Numbered from the stretch's first letter, positions 33,946-45,451 are shown. The stretch: DNA of 64,000 nucleotides from Mortierella sp. BCC40632 (GCA_011634665.1 WAEK01000005.1:2613001-2677000); one strand, 5' to 3'. Made by a program: numbers and translations. Notes: generated by a model from the letters alone, not told the origin.

Positions 33946-35742
33946 AAAAAGAGGGTTGACTTACCAAGAGGGTTATTCCTGAGATCAGTGCCATTGAGAC
34001 CAGCCTGGAAAAGCGAACTCATAGAGCTATCGCCAGGTCCCGAGTTGGTAAGGATACTGAAATGAGCGTAAAAGCATGTTGCATAGATCGCAAAAGGCAA
34101 GACAATCAGAAAGGTTGCGCGTGCAATCCAGTGCTGGATATAGACTCTCTATTATAAGACAGGGAGAGAGAGAGATGAGGAATGGTCTTTTGTTAGTCTC
34201 GTGGAATGGAGTGGGAACGAAAGAGAAAGAAAGTGAAAGAGAAGGTCAGACTTACGGGTGTCATATTGGTTTGACCAAGAAGGTTCCACAGCTCCTCAAC
34301 GGTGTACTATTGGAGAGTGCAAAGGGTATCCGTTTAGTTAAAAGCTTGAAGAAGAAGAAGAAGAAGAAGAAGAAGGGGAAAAAATAGCAAGTTCTACTTC
34401 TTTGACAGATACAATGATGAGGATCTTCCTTACCAGTCCAACCAAGGCCGTGACAAAAAGACCAACCCACTTGACACTCGAGACTAAGCCGATTGCTACA
34501 CCTGTCATAGCAAGCCATTGGAACCAATTATACGAAAAGGCCTCGTGCCTAATGTTCCTGAACTTGGACAAACAATACACCACAAACAAGGTTGAACAGA
34601 GCAACATGGAATCCAAAAGGATATATCGACTGATGGCCACATAAGCATTGTCCAACAAAACCATCGTCGCTGCAAAAGTGGCTCCTGTCAAGGACATTTT
34701 GAATTCCTTGGCAGTCAAGAAGGTCAAAGGGACCATGGCCACACCGAACGAGGCGTTGAACAGGCGCATGAAACGATAGTTGATGTCTGGGTACTCTGTA
34801 CCCGATGGAAAATCCCAGGAACCATCATATCCAGCGAGGACACCCGAGAGTCCGACCAACATCTTGGCCAGCGGTGGGTGAACATCAAAATAGTTTTCGC
34901 CTCGGATGTAGTATGAGCCGAACTAGTGGAAACAAAGGAGGAGTAAGAGAAAGGGAGAGAGAGAGAGAGTAAGGGAGGGGGGGAAGGAAAGAGAGAAAGA
35001 AAAAAAATCAGCGTGAATGGAGATGGGTATGTGTGTTTTTCGGAAACCAAAAAAAAAAAAAAAAAAGGCACGCAATCCTATCACGCAATAACAGCTCTTT
35101 TACCTTGCAAAAATGAGCCCTTTTGGAGTTTTTTTTTTACAAGCAAAAAAGAAGGAAGGAGAAACACCAAGGTCAGAATTCGTAGGGGGAGAAGAAGGAG
35201 GAAGGGCGAGGCAATTAGCCCGGTCTTGTCTGATTCAAGAGAGCAAAGAGGAAGAAGAAGAAGAATAAAAGAAAGCCTTTACCTCGTCCCATGTGACATG
35301 TTTTGTTGAGAGAATGTCGCGGAATCGAGTCCATGCCGCCAGGGCAGTCAGTGCGTAGAGCATAATGGTAGACCTGTGCTGATACAGAAAGCTGGCCAAC
35401 CAGTTGGGTGACTTTTTTGTTATAAAAGAATAGATAATGTTAGCCTCTTCCTTTTCTTTCTTTTTCTTTTCTTTTTTTTTCAAGAGAAAAGTATGTGCGC
35501 CTTGAGAGATTGTATGTTCGAACCTCATTCGATTGAAGACGAGCATGGTTCTGTCTCTTGAGCTCGGAAAGGTCGTCATAAAAAGAGGTATCAAGTCCTC
35601 GTTTCGATGGATAGTGGTACTGATCCTCATCCAGTTGATGCAATCTGAGGTCCTGCCTTGCTGCTGCTACTCCTCCAGAGGATGAAAACGTTGTCGATTT
35701 GGCTGGGGCCCCGACGTTCCGCCGTTTGAGGTCATTAGCCAT
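32313..35742 (-). CDS. PMT2: Protein O-mannosyltransferase, Pmt2-like
   Basis: Minus-strand exons 35742-35524, 35411-35283, (microexon 35118-35104), 34922-34434, 34306-34256, 34148-33965, 33865-33266 and 33145-32313 give 834 aa, or 839 with the microexon. The enzyme moves mannose from dolichol phosphate to Ser/Thr of secreted proteins in the ER. Visible are the catalytic acidic pair in HVTWDE at the end of exon 2, FGSYYIRGENYFDVHPPLAK, the Pmt2-like GLSGVLAGYDGSWDFPSG, and many membrane helices. The lumenal MIR domain fills exon 6 (GGLLHSHVQGYPEGSRQQQI, RLLHASTRRNLHSHAIRAPV, WEVSGYG). Close resemblance to yeast Pmt2 segments suggests the PMT2 subfamily, whose members work as heterodimers with Pmt1-type partners. 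Without the microexon the conserved HFGK-like segment after the DE pair would be missing. Exon 1's donor (GTTCGA) is weak. Confidence 0.92.
35104..35118 (-). other. Candidate 15-nt microexon of the Pmt2-like gene
   Basis: In the gap between exons 2 and 3 the minus strand reads GCTCATTTTTGCAAG followed by GTAAAA. It encodes AHFCK, where the PMT family has the invariant-looking AHFGK between WDE and FGSYY. Adding it restores continuous alignment. The donor is good, but the base pair before it is GG, preceded by AG one base further upstream, so a canonical acceptor would give 16 nt and break frame. A miscalled G or a non-canonical acceptor would resolve this. Confidence 0.55.
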
Positions 35743-35816
35743 CTTGGCGTGTCTGTTCTAGTGCCTTGTTTTTTTTCTTTTCTTTTCTAAGATTGAGGAT
35801 GTCGTGTTACTGTTTA

Positions 35817-35869
35817 TTGTTGCTGTTGCTGTTGCTGTTGCTTTTGTTGTTGTTGTTGTTGTTGTTGCT
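35817..35869. repeat. (GTT/GCT)n trinucleotide repeat
   Basis: A run of TGTTGCTGTTGCTG-type triplets just upstream of the Pmt2-like start codon. It probably lies in its 5' UTR or promoter. Confidence 0.9.
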
Positions 35870-36130
35870 GTAAAAGATGATGAAGAGGGGCTGACAAAGG
35901 CACAGATGAAAGAAAGAGAGATAAAGAAAGAGAAAAGACTTGGTCAAGAGCAAAAAGAATGAGAGAGAGGAAAGAATCGGACCGTGACGAGGGGACTCGA
36001 GGAAAGAAGTTGGTTAAAAAAGAAAAAGAAAGAACAAGTGGCCAAGGGGGGAGAGTTGTAGTTCATCGAGACCTCAGTTGAGGAAACAGCGAAAAGGTGG
36101 GTCTGCAGCAAGCAAAGGGTAAACACCATA

Positions 36131-36161
<31 letters not shown>

Positions 36162-37144
36162 TCAAATCGCTGTCACTCTTACTCTGTCTCCTCCCGTCCC
36201 CCCTCCTCTTCTCCGTCGAACATAGACGATCTTTCATTCTTCTCGAGTCTTAGCACACACTCAGAAAATAGGAGACAATGTAGTCTCTCTCGCTCTTTGT
36301 TGTGCTCCCCTCTACTCTTTTGCCTTTGGGGTCTCTTCTCTCACTCTTACGCTGAATGGGAATGTCCAAAAAAAAAGGGGCCTGCTTTGCCCAAATGGAC
36401 ATGTACTGTACACCAGAAAAAAAACTCGAAATTTTGTTGAGGGGAACCTGTCGCGCATAGAAAAGAGAGTATGTGTAGTGGGCTTGCTGCTCCTTTACCT
36501 TTTTCTCTCCCCCGTTACTGTATTGGTAATGATAGGAATGCGCCAGGCCCTGTCATCTCATTCGTAAAAACATTCCTCGCGACTACTTACCGAGTAGGAT
36601 CGATCAATGCGAAAGGACAGGGGGAGAGGGAGGGATGATATGAGTGGTATTATAGGTAGGTAGGTAGGTAGGTAGGTAGGTAGGTAGGTAGGTAGGTAGG
36701 TAGGTAGGTAGGTAGGCAGGCTGATAAATGGGTAGGTAGGTAGGTCTTTTACTCTCTTTCTCTTGGGAATGTATGTAGAAAGGTCATTTAGATAGAAGGC
36801 AGGAGCAGGAACAATCCAGAAGTAAAGGATTTCCTCCAACATTCAGGAACAACAGATACAGATAGGTGCGTGACATTTGATCAAGTTTATTCATGGACCA
36901 CAAAATGATCTACAATTACATTCTATACAAGTCCATCCATCGCCACATATACAAGCAAGCTTTGGAATGACAGACTATTACCTTTAACGGGGGAAGAAGA
37001 AGTCATCAACCTACATGAAAAAGGACTGACAAAAGGAGGCAACTTGGTTAGCTCTTTGAACCACACTTGTAAAAGTAATCTGGGATCGGGCTTCCTTTTT
37101 TTTTTTCTTCCTTCCCCCAAAGGAACGCCCAGAGTGATCATTGT
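35870..37144. other. Repeat-rich spacer
   Basis: Upstream DNA of the Pmt2-like gene with a (TC)n run at 36130-36163 and the TAGG array listed separately. No gene was recognised. The TTTATTC motifs and T-rich tracts give no specific signal. Confidence 0.45.
36653..36746. repeat. (TAGG)n tetranucleotide array
   Basis: About 16 perfect tandem TAGG units to 36716, followed by an interrupted remainder (CAGG, then GGTAGGTAGGTAGG) to 36746. It is the only long tetranucleotide array seen in the window. Confidence 0.97.
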
Positions 37145-37745
37145 TTAAGGTGTCAGCAGGAAGGCAACAAAGATTATCAACATTATATCTTTAGACGCGG
37201 AATGAATTATCCAGAGTATCGTCATCCAAAAGCCAATGTCGTGGGCATAAGCAGAGGGGAAGGTGATCCGAAAGAAGAAAGAGCCCAATCGCCTGAAGGC
37301 AAGAGATATCAACTTACCAATTGGGCAGATCAAGAATCGACTGAGGAATCCGTTGGAAAAAGGACATGGAGAACCTGTACCAAAGGCAAAACAAAGGTTT
37401 TCTGGGTTAGTTAATGTTTTACGAGAATACTCGATTTCGATAGAGTTTCTGTCTCTTTCCCAAAGGGACACCAGCCAGATAAGGTTTTTTTTTTTTTTTT
37501 TTTTTGCGTCAGAAGGAAGGCAACAATAAATCTCAACAAGAGTGTTCAGACATGGAAAAATCCTGTAATCATCGTCCGCTTTTAAAGTGAATGGATGTGT
37601 GTATGTGTAAGAGAGATAAAGATAAGGGAGAGGGAGGCTAAGGATCATGACTTACATAGTAGAGTCTAATACGATGGAGAGATGACCTGATCACGATGCA
37701 GGATCGCGTTGTTGACCAAGTACACCGCGTCGAATCCAAGAAAAA
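37145..37745 (-). other. Possible broken small membrane-protein gene (Pmp3-like pieces)
   Basis: On the minus strand several short segments look coding but do not join cleanly. One, at about 37192-37148, reads KDIMLIIFVAFLLTP and ends in TAA, similar to the first membrane segment of Pmp3/UPF0057 proteolipids. Another upstream, at about 37260-37200, reads AHDIGFWMTILWIIHSA, which resembles the second Pmp3 segment, but the order is the reverse of that in Pmp3. A 34-nt piece at 37149-37182 recurs imperfectly at 37506-37539. Good donors (GTAAGT) occur at about 37319 and 37656. I could not build a complete frame. It may be a relic or an unresolved multi-exon gene. Confidence 0.25.
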
Positions 37746-38183
37746 AAAAAAAGGCGATTGGGAATCCTAGCTCTCACAAGTTCCATTCGAACTAGTCTTG
37801 CGGATGCTTGAAGAGACTACTAGTTTGACCCTGCTTTCTTTTATGAAAACGAACAGCGAGTGTCCACAAGGATCCCGCATCGCGTCTGGTGATGACATTA
37901 TAGTGACATTTCCTGGATCAGAAAAAAAAAAAAAAAAAGGGTGTGTTGGTTGTGAAGGAAAGGAGAGAGAGCGAGAGAAAAAATTTTTTTTTCCTTCAAA
38001 ATAGCACGCGTTTGTCGTTTTTTTTGTATCACGTGATTTTTTTAAAAAAAAGGAAAAAGGATGAAGTAGGAAGCCATGCTGCTGCAAAACAACAAAACAA
38101 GAACACATACACCTGAAAAAACACTCGTGGTGATACCAATTGGGACAATTATGGGTCACTCCAACCCGTTTGTTTTTTCTTTG

Positions 38184-38440
38184 TCATAGTGTTGGCTCCC
38201 TCCCCTCGCAGCAGTGTCTCCACTCAATAACTGAGTCAGCCACTTTTGCAACCTTCACAATAGACTTGATCGGAGCCGATTTGCGGAAAGGAGAGAGAGA
38301 AAGATAATGAAGGAGACGTCTCTTCCCATCCCCAGTCAAGGTCATGACCAATCGAGTCCCGGCCCAGCGTTGGGTGGCTTCAAACAGGATCCACCAGAGT
38401 CCTTCTGGTGTTGAACACATGGCGAAACTCACAGGAAGGG

Positions 38441-38476
<36 letters not shown>

Positions 38477-39053
38477 TCTGAGCCTGCTGTTCTGTGTGTG
38501 TGTGTCGTGCGTGCATGTGTCGAGTGTGTGAATGTGTCCGATCTTTTGGGCAGGCCCTTTCTGTCCCTTTTTTTTTTTTTTTTTTCTTCTTCCCTCCTCC
38601 TCGATGCTTTTGGTGGGTGGGCACAGTCATGTCATCTGGACAATTGTTACTTCCACTATTGCTACCACCGGTTATCACCTTTTCCCCTGGCGCCGCTTTG
38701 CCATGCCATTGACCTGCGCCACTCCTGCGCACTTTCTTAGGTGCAAAACAATCCATTCGATATGGGCATGGGTACGACCGATGGGCCCGCGGGTGGAGGA
38801 AGGAGAGAGAGATGGGTGCCTGGGTCGAGCGGGAACGGGTCGAGGCAATAGGTGGTACGAGAGGTTGAGTGCATGTCTGAATGGGTCTGCACAGTTCCAC
38901 GTATGCAGCCGGACGCTGACATATTCGTACATCCGCATTGCGCCCCCTTCTCAGTCCCAGTTCTCTTGTATCCTCTTGTACCCTCCAATGCTTAGTGTCC
39001 CGTTTGTCTGACCCTCCTCCATGTGGCCGGTCTCGACGCTTGCCGAACGCCAT
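38184..39053 (-). CDS. Hypothetical ORF, weak support
   Basis: A 289-codon open frame that I do not recognise. It passes through a poly-lysine and a poly-phenylalanine stretch coded by A/T homopolymers, which argues against translation of the middle. The last 80 codons (for example LWWILFEATQRWAGTRLVMT and SAPIKSIVKVAKVADSVIEW) have protein-like composition and follow a T-rich stretch ending in GAG, so they could be a terminal exon of a spliced gene with a first exon near 39053. No domain is visible. Confidence 0.25.
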
Positions 39054-39400
39054 GGAAACTACTGATTCATAAGGCCTGCGGGTGGCTGTGGGTCAGATCC
39101 AGCTGCAGGTTGTGGTAGGCAAAAAAAAGTGGGCAAGTGAGGTGAGTAAGCAGACTGGAAGATCCTTGAGCGCTAAAAAAAAAAAAAAAAAAAAAGATGA
39201 AGGAGAGCATGGCTACAACAATAACAACAAGAGATGCCCTGTTAGAGAGAATGAAAAGAAAGCAAGAGTATCAACGTGTGCAGATGGGTGTTAATGTGGG
39301 AGGACAACTGGAGCCTGCGGCAGCAGTTTAATACCTCATTCACGCCCACGCCATGTGGACATGGTCTACAGGGTTGTTGTTTCTCTCGAGTTTGTGCCAA

Positions 39401-39409
39401 GAGAGAGAG

Positions 39410-39457
<48 letters not shown>

Positions 39458-39530
39458 AGAAAGAAAGAAAGATAGTTCGGTTCGTTTCTTTGACCATGGT
39501 TTTCTCTAACTCTCTTTTTTTGGACCCCAT

Positions 39531-39574
<44 letters not shown>
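39401..39574. repeat. (GA)n ... (TC)n inverted repeat pair
   Basis: A (GA)n tract at 39401-39453 is followed after 78 nt by a (TC)n tract at 39532-39574. The two are complementary over more than 40 nt and could form a long hairpin or a triplex-prone structure. The spacer between them ends with CCATGG elements. Confidence 0.9.
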
Positions 39575-39578
<4 letters not shown>

Positions 39579-40399
39579 CTCCTTTCTCTTCTCTTCTCTC
39601 CTCTTCTTTCTCATGCCATCCTCAAGAATCCTCCTCATCCTTCTTCTTCTGTTTCTTCTTCTTTTTCTTCTTCTTCTTCTTCTTGGGGAAAAAAAAAGAT
39701 TTCTCCTCCTCCTAAAGACCCCATCCTGTTCATAGAAGTTTCCTCCTCTTCCTCCCCCTAGAAGTTTGGGAGAGAGAAGAGAAGAAAAAAAAAAAAAAAA
39801 AAAGGTCCTTTTTGTTTTTTCTCGTTTCGTTCATTTCTTCTCTCTTTCTCTCACTCTCACTCTCACGCACCCAAGCCTCTCATTCTCACTCTCTCCTCTT
39901 CATTCCCCGCCTGCTCTCACCCGCCTGTCCCGCTCCTGGCCCCGCCACTGCTCTTTCTCTCCTCTCCATCTTTTTCTTTTCTCCTTTGCTTCCCTTTGCC
40001 GCCAGAATCATTCCTCATCCATCGATCTCCCCCCCACGGTCAACTCTGTGGGCCCCGCGGAGCAGTAGCAGTCGCAGTAGCACCCTTGCCCTCAGCAACA
40101 AGGGAAACAGCACTCTGGTAAGTCCTTGCATCGTCTCCTTTTCACCCCTTCCCCTCTCCTCTCTCTTTCTCTTTTTCTTTCTCTCTCTCTCTCTTCTCTC
40201 TATCTCCCAGCAGGGCAAACGGGTCATAGCCCGGACTAGACTGGGCTTTTTTTACATTTTATATTTATTTTTTTTCTGCTGCAAGGCCCTTCATTCTTGC
40301 TGTTAACGGAAGTCCGCCAGAATCTGTCGCCATCGCTTCCACCGGCCCTGCAGATCGGGACTCCATTGCATCTCTTTCCTTTTCTCTTTCTCTCCCTCT

Positions 40400-40410
<11 letters not shown>

Positions 40411-40445
<35 letters not shown>
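40411..40445. repeat. (CT)n microsatellite
   Basis: About 17 CT units inside the pyrimidine-rich leader upstream of the PUF gene. Confidence 0.95.
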
Positions 40446-40449
<4 letters not shown>

Positions 40450-41254
40450 CACTATCCTTGTGTCCTGGAGCGCCTGCGCGCCCTCGCTGACCAACAAATA
40501 AAAGCGTAAAAAATAAAGGGCACTGCCCTTGCCTCTCTCTCTCTCTCTCTAGCGCCACAGCTGGCCTGCATCGCCCGGCCGGCTTGCAGAGAGAAAGAAA
40601 AAAGAGAGATCACATGCTATGTAGCCCCGCCTTGCCCAGGTCGCTCTCCCGAGGCCTACTTGGATCACAGAGGGGCATGGGGACAGACAGCACGGATATA
40701 GGTCCATCATCCGGCTGTTTGCTACTTTTGGGACCTTCTACTCTCGCCTAAACTCAGTGCGTGCTCACACACACTTCACACACACCACACACCAGCACAT
40801 CCACATTCAAACACACACACACACACACACCCACACATACCCTCACTCACACTTACAAAATACTCCAACCCAACTGTATCCAAACAACATTACAAACGCA
40901 GTCTCAAAATCTCTTATCTGTCTGCATTTGACTCCGTGTTGTGTATTCGCCAAGGAGAGACTGAAAAGAGAGAAAGAGAAAAGAAAGAGAGATAGAAGAG
41001 TTGTTGCCAGGCCGTAGCAGCCCTGTAATTGGAGATCTTTCCCATTACCCAGGGCCAATTGTACACTTGGTTTCTTTTCTCTCTTCTCTTTCTTCTCTCT
41101 TCCTCACTTCCCCTTGGGGTGTTCTGTCATGCCTTTGCCTACCTCGTGCTACTCGGTTCGCATCAACTACTCTTGACTCTTTTGTTAACCCGTCGGTTCT
41201 CTTGACTCGCTTCTCTCCTCCTCTATCAGAGTCCCTTCTCTCAACCTCAGACGA

Positions 41255-44200
41255 ATGTCGCCGGAGCCCTTTGGTCCTCGAGCCCCAACCCGACCGACTC
41301 TGATCAGCGACCCGCTCGAAACTCTGGAAGGCAAACCAATTGAACCGCCATCATCTGTCATGGCCACAAAGTCTCTGCAACGGGATTCACCCTTCTTGCC
41401 GGTAGAGGATCCTAACACGGATGAGATCCTCACCCGACGCCAAACCGGCCCCAGTCCAGGACCCGTTGGCTCCAACCAGCAGCATCAGATGTCAGGATCG
41501 CCTCGTCGCTCCGATGACTATGGCACTCCTTCGGAAACAGCCAATGATGATCTCGAAGTCACTAAGGATATGGTAAATGACTCTCCAGGGATATCATCCT
41601 TTTCTCTGCTTCTCCGTTCCCGCCCACTTTACATTTCTCCTTCCCCTTCTCCTTCTGACCTGCCTTATTTCTTTCTCCCACTCTCTTTCTTTCTTTCTTT
41701 ATTTGCTCCCTTCCCCTGCTGCCCTTGATAGGCTGAGAGACTGGAGCAGAAACGTCAGGAACATGAGCGTCAGCGCATTATGCAACGTGAGCTCTTTGAA
41801 CAGCAGATGCATCAGCTCAAATTACAGCAGCTACGTGAAGAACAGGCAATGTTGGCCAACAAAAACGGGAACAACAACGTCATTGGTACGGGTACCAACA
41901 AGGATGCACGATCGGATGAAGTGTCCGAGTCTTCGGGAGTGGCCAATGGCAGTAGCATTCCTTCGATCCCATCCTCGCGCCGTACCTCGAATGATCCCAC
42001 GGACTTGTGGGGTGACCTTGATCGACTGTCTCTCAGCGACAAGCCTCAACGACCAGTCGAGTAAGTCTTGTTTATTATTCATGTGTTCGTCTGAATGAAC
42101 AGAAAGGCTGACATCTGAGCCCTCATCCTCCTTCGGCCTTTTAAAACAATGGAATCGGCTCTAACCATGTTCTACGACTCTTTATTATTATTATTATTAT
42201 TATTGTTGTTGTTGTTTTTTCCCTTCAGTCTGAGCAAGATTGGACGATCATCAACATCGGTCAAAGAGAGCACCTCGCCCGCAGAGTCTGCCTTTAGTGA
42301 TAGTTCTCATCTTTCTCAGTTCACGGAGCGACTGATTTTCGAAAGCGACAACCTTGGTGGCTCGACGAGCCGACTTTCATCACTCCAGAGGAACAGGTCG
42401 CTTCAGAACGACGACAGTATCTGGAAGGACCAACAAGGTCTCTCCATGGGATCCTCTACTCTGGGGGGTACCTCTTACCTTACTCGTATCCTTGGTATGG
42501 GCTCTGGTGAAGATGCCTTTGGAGCACTGGTAAGTTCTGTCTTTTTTTTATTTATTTTATTTTTCGAATGGATATTTTGATTATTAATAAAATTACCACT
42601 CCATTTCAAGGCGTTGATCCGCGTGCTAACGGGTTTCTATTCTTTCTTTCTTTCTTTCTCTCTTTTAGCTGACGCCCTCTTCTAGTGCCTTGGATCTCAC
42701 TCAACTCCCACCTGGGTCTGGCCTGCGACTTTCTAGCGAACAGGAGCTGGCCCGTAATTCGGAATGGCCTCAGTTTGGCAAGACGACCCCCTTAAAGACC
42801 GAACGTGCGCTCTCCATGTCTCATCACGCTGGTAGTCTCCTTGGCTTTGGTGGAATCACCAGCTCCGACAACCCCCTCAAACCTTCTCTGCCCACCACCA
42901 CCTCTCCTTTCTCATCTGCTGAGATCCCAACCCGCTTTAGTAAAGTCCCTTCGCTGCTTCCATTTGAGGATCTCACTGACTCTGACCTTCGAAAGGGCCT
43001 GTTACCTTCGGACCTGGCCTCGAACGATGTCTGTCTTCAATTCCAGCAGGGGTACTGCCCTCGTGGAGATATGTGCCCCTATACGCACACCTTTATCATC
43101 CCCACCACCCGCGCGCCTTCGCTCCACAGCCCTGGGCTCAATGCATCAGCTGCAAGTCTCTCCACAGGCGTAGGTTCGGCCACGTTCTATAGTCGTCTGA
43201 ACACTGTCTCTGGAGCGTCATCCAATGCCTTGGGCAACAATGCGGGATTTCCGTTCAATCAGTCTCAGAACTCGGCCGGCTTTCAGCTGACCTCGGCTGG
43301 ATCAAACGGTCTCGTCCGTGCTTCTCAGCAGCAAGGACAGACTCAGCAGTCGGGACAGTCGCAAGTTCAACCGCAACAACAGACCCCCCAGCAACAACAG
43401 ACCCCGCCACCACCTCAACAACAGGGTCAACCAACTGCCCCTAACAAGGGCAATGCCAAGCGAGCTAATGCTGATGCTGAGGCGAATCGATTTGCGGGAG
43501 CGGTGCTGGAAAGTTTTGTCGGTCAGATCTATTCGCTGTGCAAGGACCAACATGGCTGCCGATATCTCCAAAAGAAGCTGGAGGAGCAGAATGACAAGTA
43601 CTTGGCCATCATCTTTAACGAGGTCTTTAGCCACTTTGTCGAGTTAATGACTGGTAAGTCGCCAAGAAAGTACAGGGAAAGAAATAAGAAGGGAAAAAGG
43701 ACAAGAAAAGAAGAAGAAGAAGAAAAAGACCTCTAGACTCACTCGACGTCACTTTAATTTCTTTATCAATTAGACCCATTTGGCAACTACCTCTGTCAAA
43801 AGCTGTTGGAGTATTGCGATGATGAGCAGCGCACAGTCATTGTTGAGACCGTGGCACCAGAACTAGTCAACATCTCTCTGAATATGCATGGCACCAGAGC
43901 TGTTCAAAAGATGATCGAGTTCCTTTCGACCCCTCAGCAGATTGCGATTGTGGTCGTAGCGTTGAACCCGAGTGTTGTGGCATTGATCAAGGACCTGAAC
44001 GGCAATCATGTTATTCAAAAGTGTTTGAACCGTCTCACTTCCGAAGATAATCAGTTTATCTATAACGCTATCAGCACCCACTGCATTGAGGTGGCTACCC
44101 ACCGCCACGGTTGTTGTGTCCTGCAGCGATGCATTGACCACGCCTCGGTCCCTCAAAAGATCCAACTCGTGCGAGAGATCACGATTAATGCGTTGGCTTT

Positions 44201-45331
44201 GGTGCAGGATCCCTTTGGCAACTATGTTGTCCAGTACGTGCTTGATCTTGCAGACAGTCGTTTCACGGATGCTTTGATCCGTCGGTTCATTGGCCATGTC
44301 TGTGCGCTTTCCGTTCAAAAGTTCAGCTCTAATGTGATGGAAAAGGTAAAAAATTATAAGTGAGGATTGATCGACTGCTGCGCCCACCTCTTTTTTTTTT
44401 GGAAGAGAGCGCGTGCGTTCTTGTGTTGGGTCAAGACCCGGTAAAGGCTGTGCTGACTGATTATTGGATAAACCTTCTCCCCTCTGATCAACCCATCTTT
44501 TGCTCTCTCCCACTTTTTTAGTGCATTCGTGTGGCTGAGCCAGACACCCGAAAGTTCCTGATCGAGGAAATGATCAACAAGAGTCGTCTTGACAAGCTCC
44601 TTCGAGATTCGTATGCCAATTATGTCGTCCAAACTTCGCTCGACTTTGCTGACCCAATCCAGCGCGGTCAATTGGTTGAGTGCATTCGTCCTTTGTTGCC
44701 TGCTATCCGCAACACTCCCTATGGAAAGCGTATCCAAAGCAAGCTCCACCGGGATCAGCTGTCTAATGTTTCGCAACAACTTGGACACATGAACATGAAC
44801 GGCATCAACGGTATCAATGGTATGGCGTCCATGAACAACATGAGTAGTCTCGGAGGCGGTGTCGGCCCTGGCATGAATGGCATGAACGGCGTGAACTTGG
44901 GCATGGGTATGAACATGGGTATGGGTATGAACATGAACAACATGAGCAACATGAACAGCATGAACAACATGAACAACATGGCAGCCATGGCCAATATGAA
45001 CAATCTTAGCACCATGGGGCCCAGCACGATGAACGGAATGAGCCACCCGATGAACGGAATGAACCATCCTATGAATGGGATGCCTATGGGACCCAATGTA
45101 GGAAACATGGGGATGAACATGACCAATATGAACAACAACGGAGCTATGGCCAATGGCAACCACAACATGACTAGCATGAACGGTATGGCGAGCATGAGCC
45201 CCAATAATGTCAACGGTGTCAACAATATGAACGGCAACATGATGGGCTTTGGATTCCCCGGCATGAACCACTATGGCAACGTGGGTATCATTGGCATGAA
45301 CGACTACAACCCTTATAACGGCTATATGTAA
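41255..45331 (+). CDS. Pumilio-family RNA-binding protein with CCCH finger
   Basis: Six exons, 41255-41572, 41732-42060, 42229-42529, 42669-43653, 43774-44345 and 44522-45331, give 1104 aa. Residues 107-150 form a Gln/Glu-rich coiled-coil-like stretch. A CCCH zinc finger (C-x7-C-x5-C-x3-H, CLQFQQGYCPRGDMCPYTH) is at about 438-456, followed by a Gln/Pro-rich linker. Eight PUF repeats span about 585-925. Their RNA-contact positions can be read: CRxxQ, NYxxQ, TRxxQ, NHxxQ, CCxxQ, NYxxQ, SNxxE, NYxxQ. By the known PUF code this predicts binding to a UGUAUAUA-type element in 3' UTRs. PUF proteins repress translation and promote mRNA decay. The C-terminal 190 residues are Met-Asn-Gly rich low complexity. 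The R5 sequence HRHGCCVLQRC resembles fungal Mpt5/Puf4 and Pumilio proteins. Confidence 0.95.
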
Positions 45332-45420
45332 GGGAAGAAGGAGTCATGTTTTGGGGGAGCTCAAGGAGGGTTCTTTACAGGAGAGTTCATTGCAGAGCAA
45401 ACTTGTTGACCCATGGACAC

Positions 45421-45451
<31 letters not shown>

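Larger units (their letters stand above)
39060..41254. other. CT-rich upstream region of the PUF gene
   Basis: Long pyrimidine-rich DNA with several microsatellites and a (CA)n run near 40807-40832. An acceptor-like CCTCAG lies just before the PUF start codon at 41255, so part of the region may be a 5' UTR intron. No coding gene was recognised; open frames here are Ser/Leu/Phe or Arg/Glu repeats made by CT/GA tracts. Confidence 0.5.

Noticed and set aside
36653..36746. TAGG array as an internal telomere repeat
   Set aside because: The unit differs from TTAGGG-type fungal telomere repeats, and there is no telomere context.
39355..40306. Ser/Leu- and Arg/Glu-rich frames in the PUF upstream region
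   Set aside because: Made entirely by (CT)n and (GA)n microsatellites; no domain and no splice support.
44354..45271. 305- and 169-codon minus-strand frames over the PUF tail
   Set aside because: They are antisense to the Met-Asn-Gly repeat; the His/Val and Met/Phe-rich translations are repeat artefacts.
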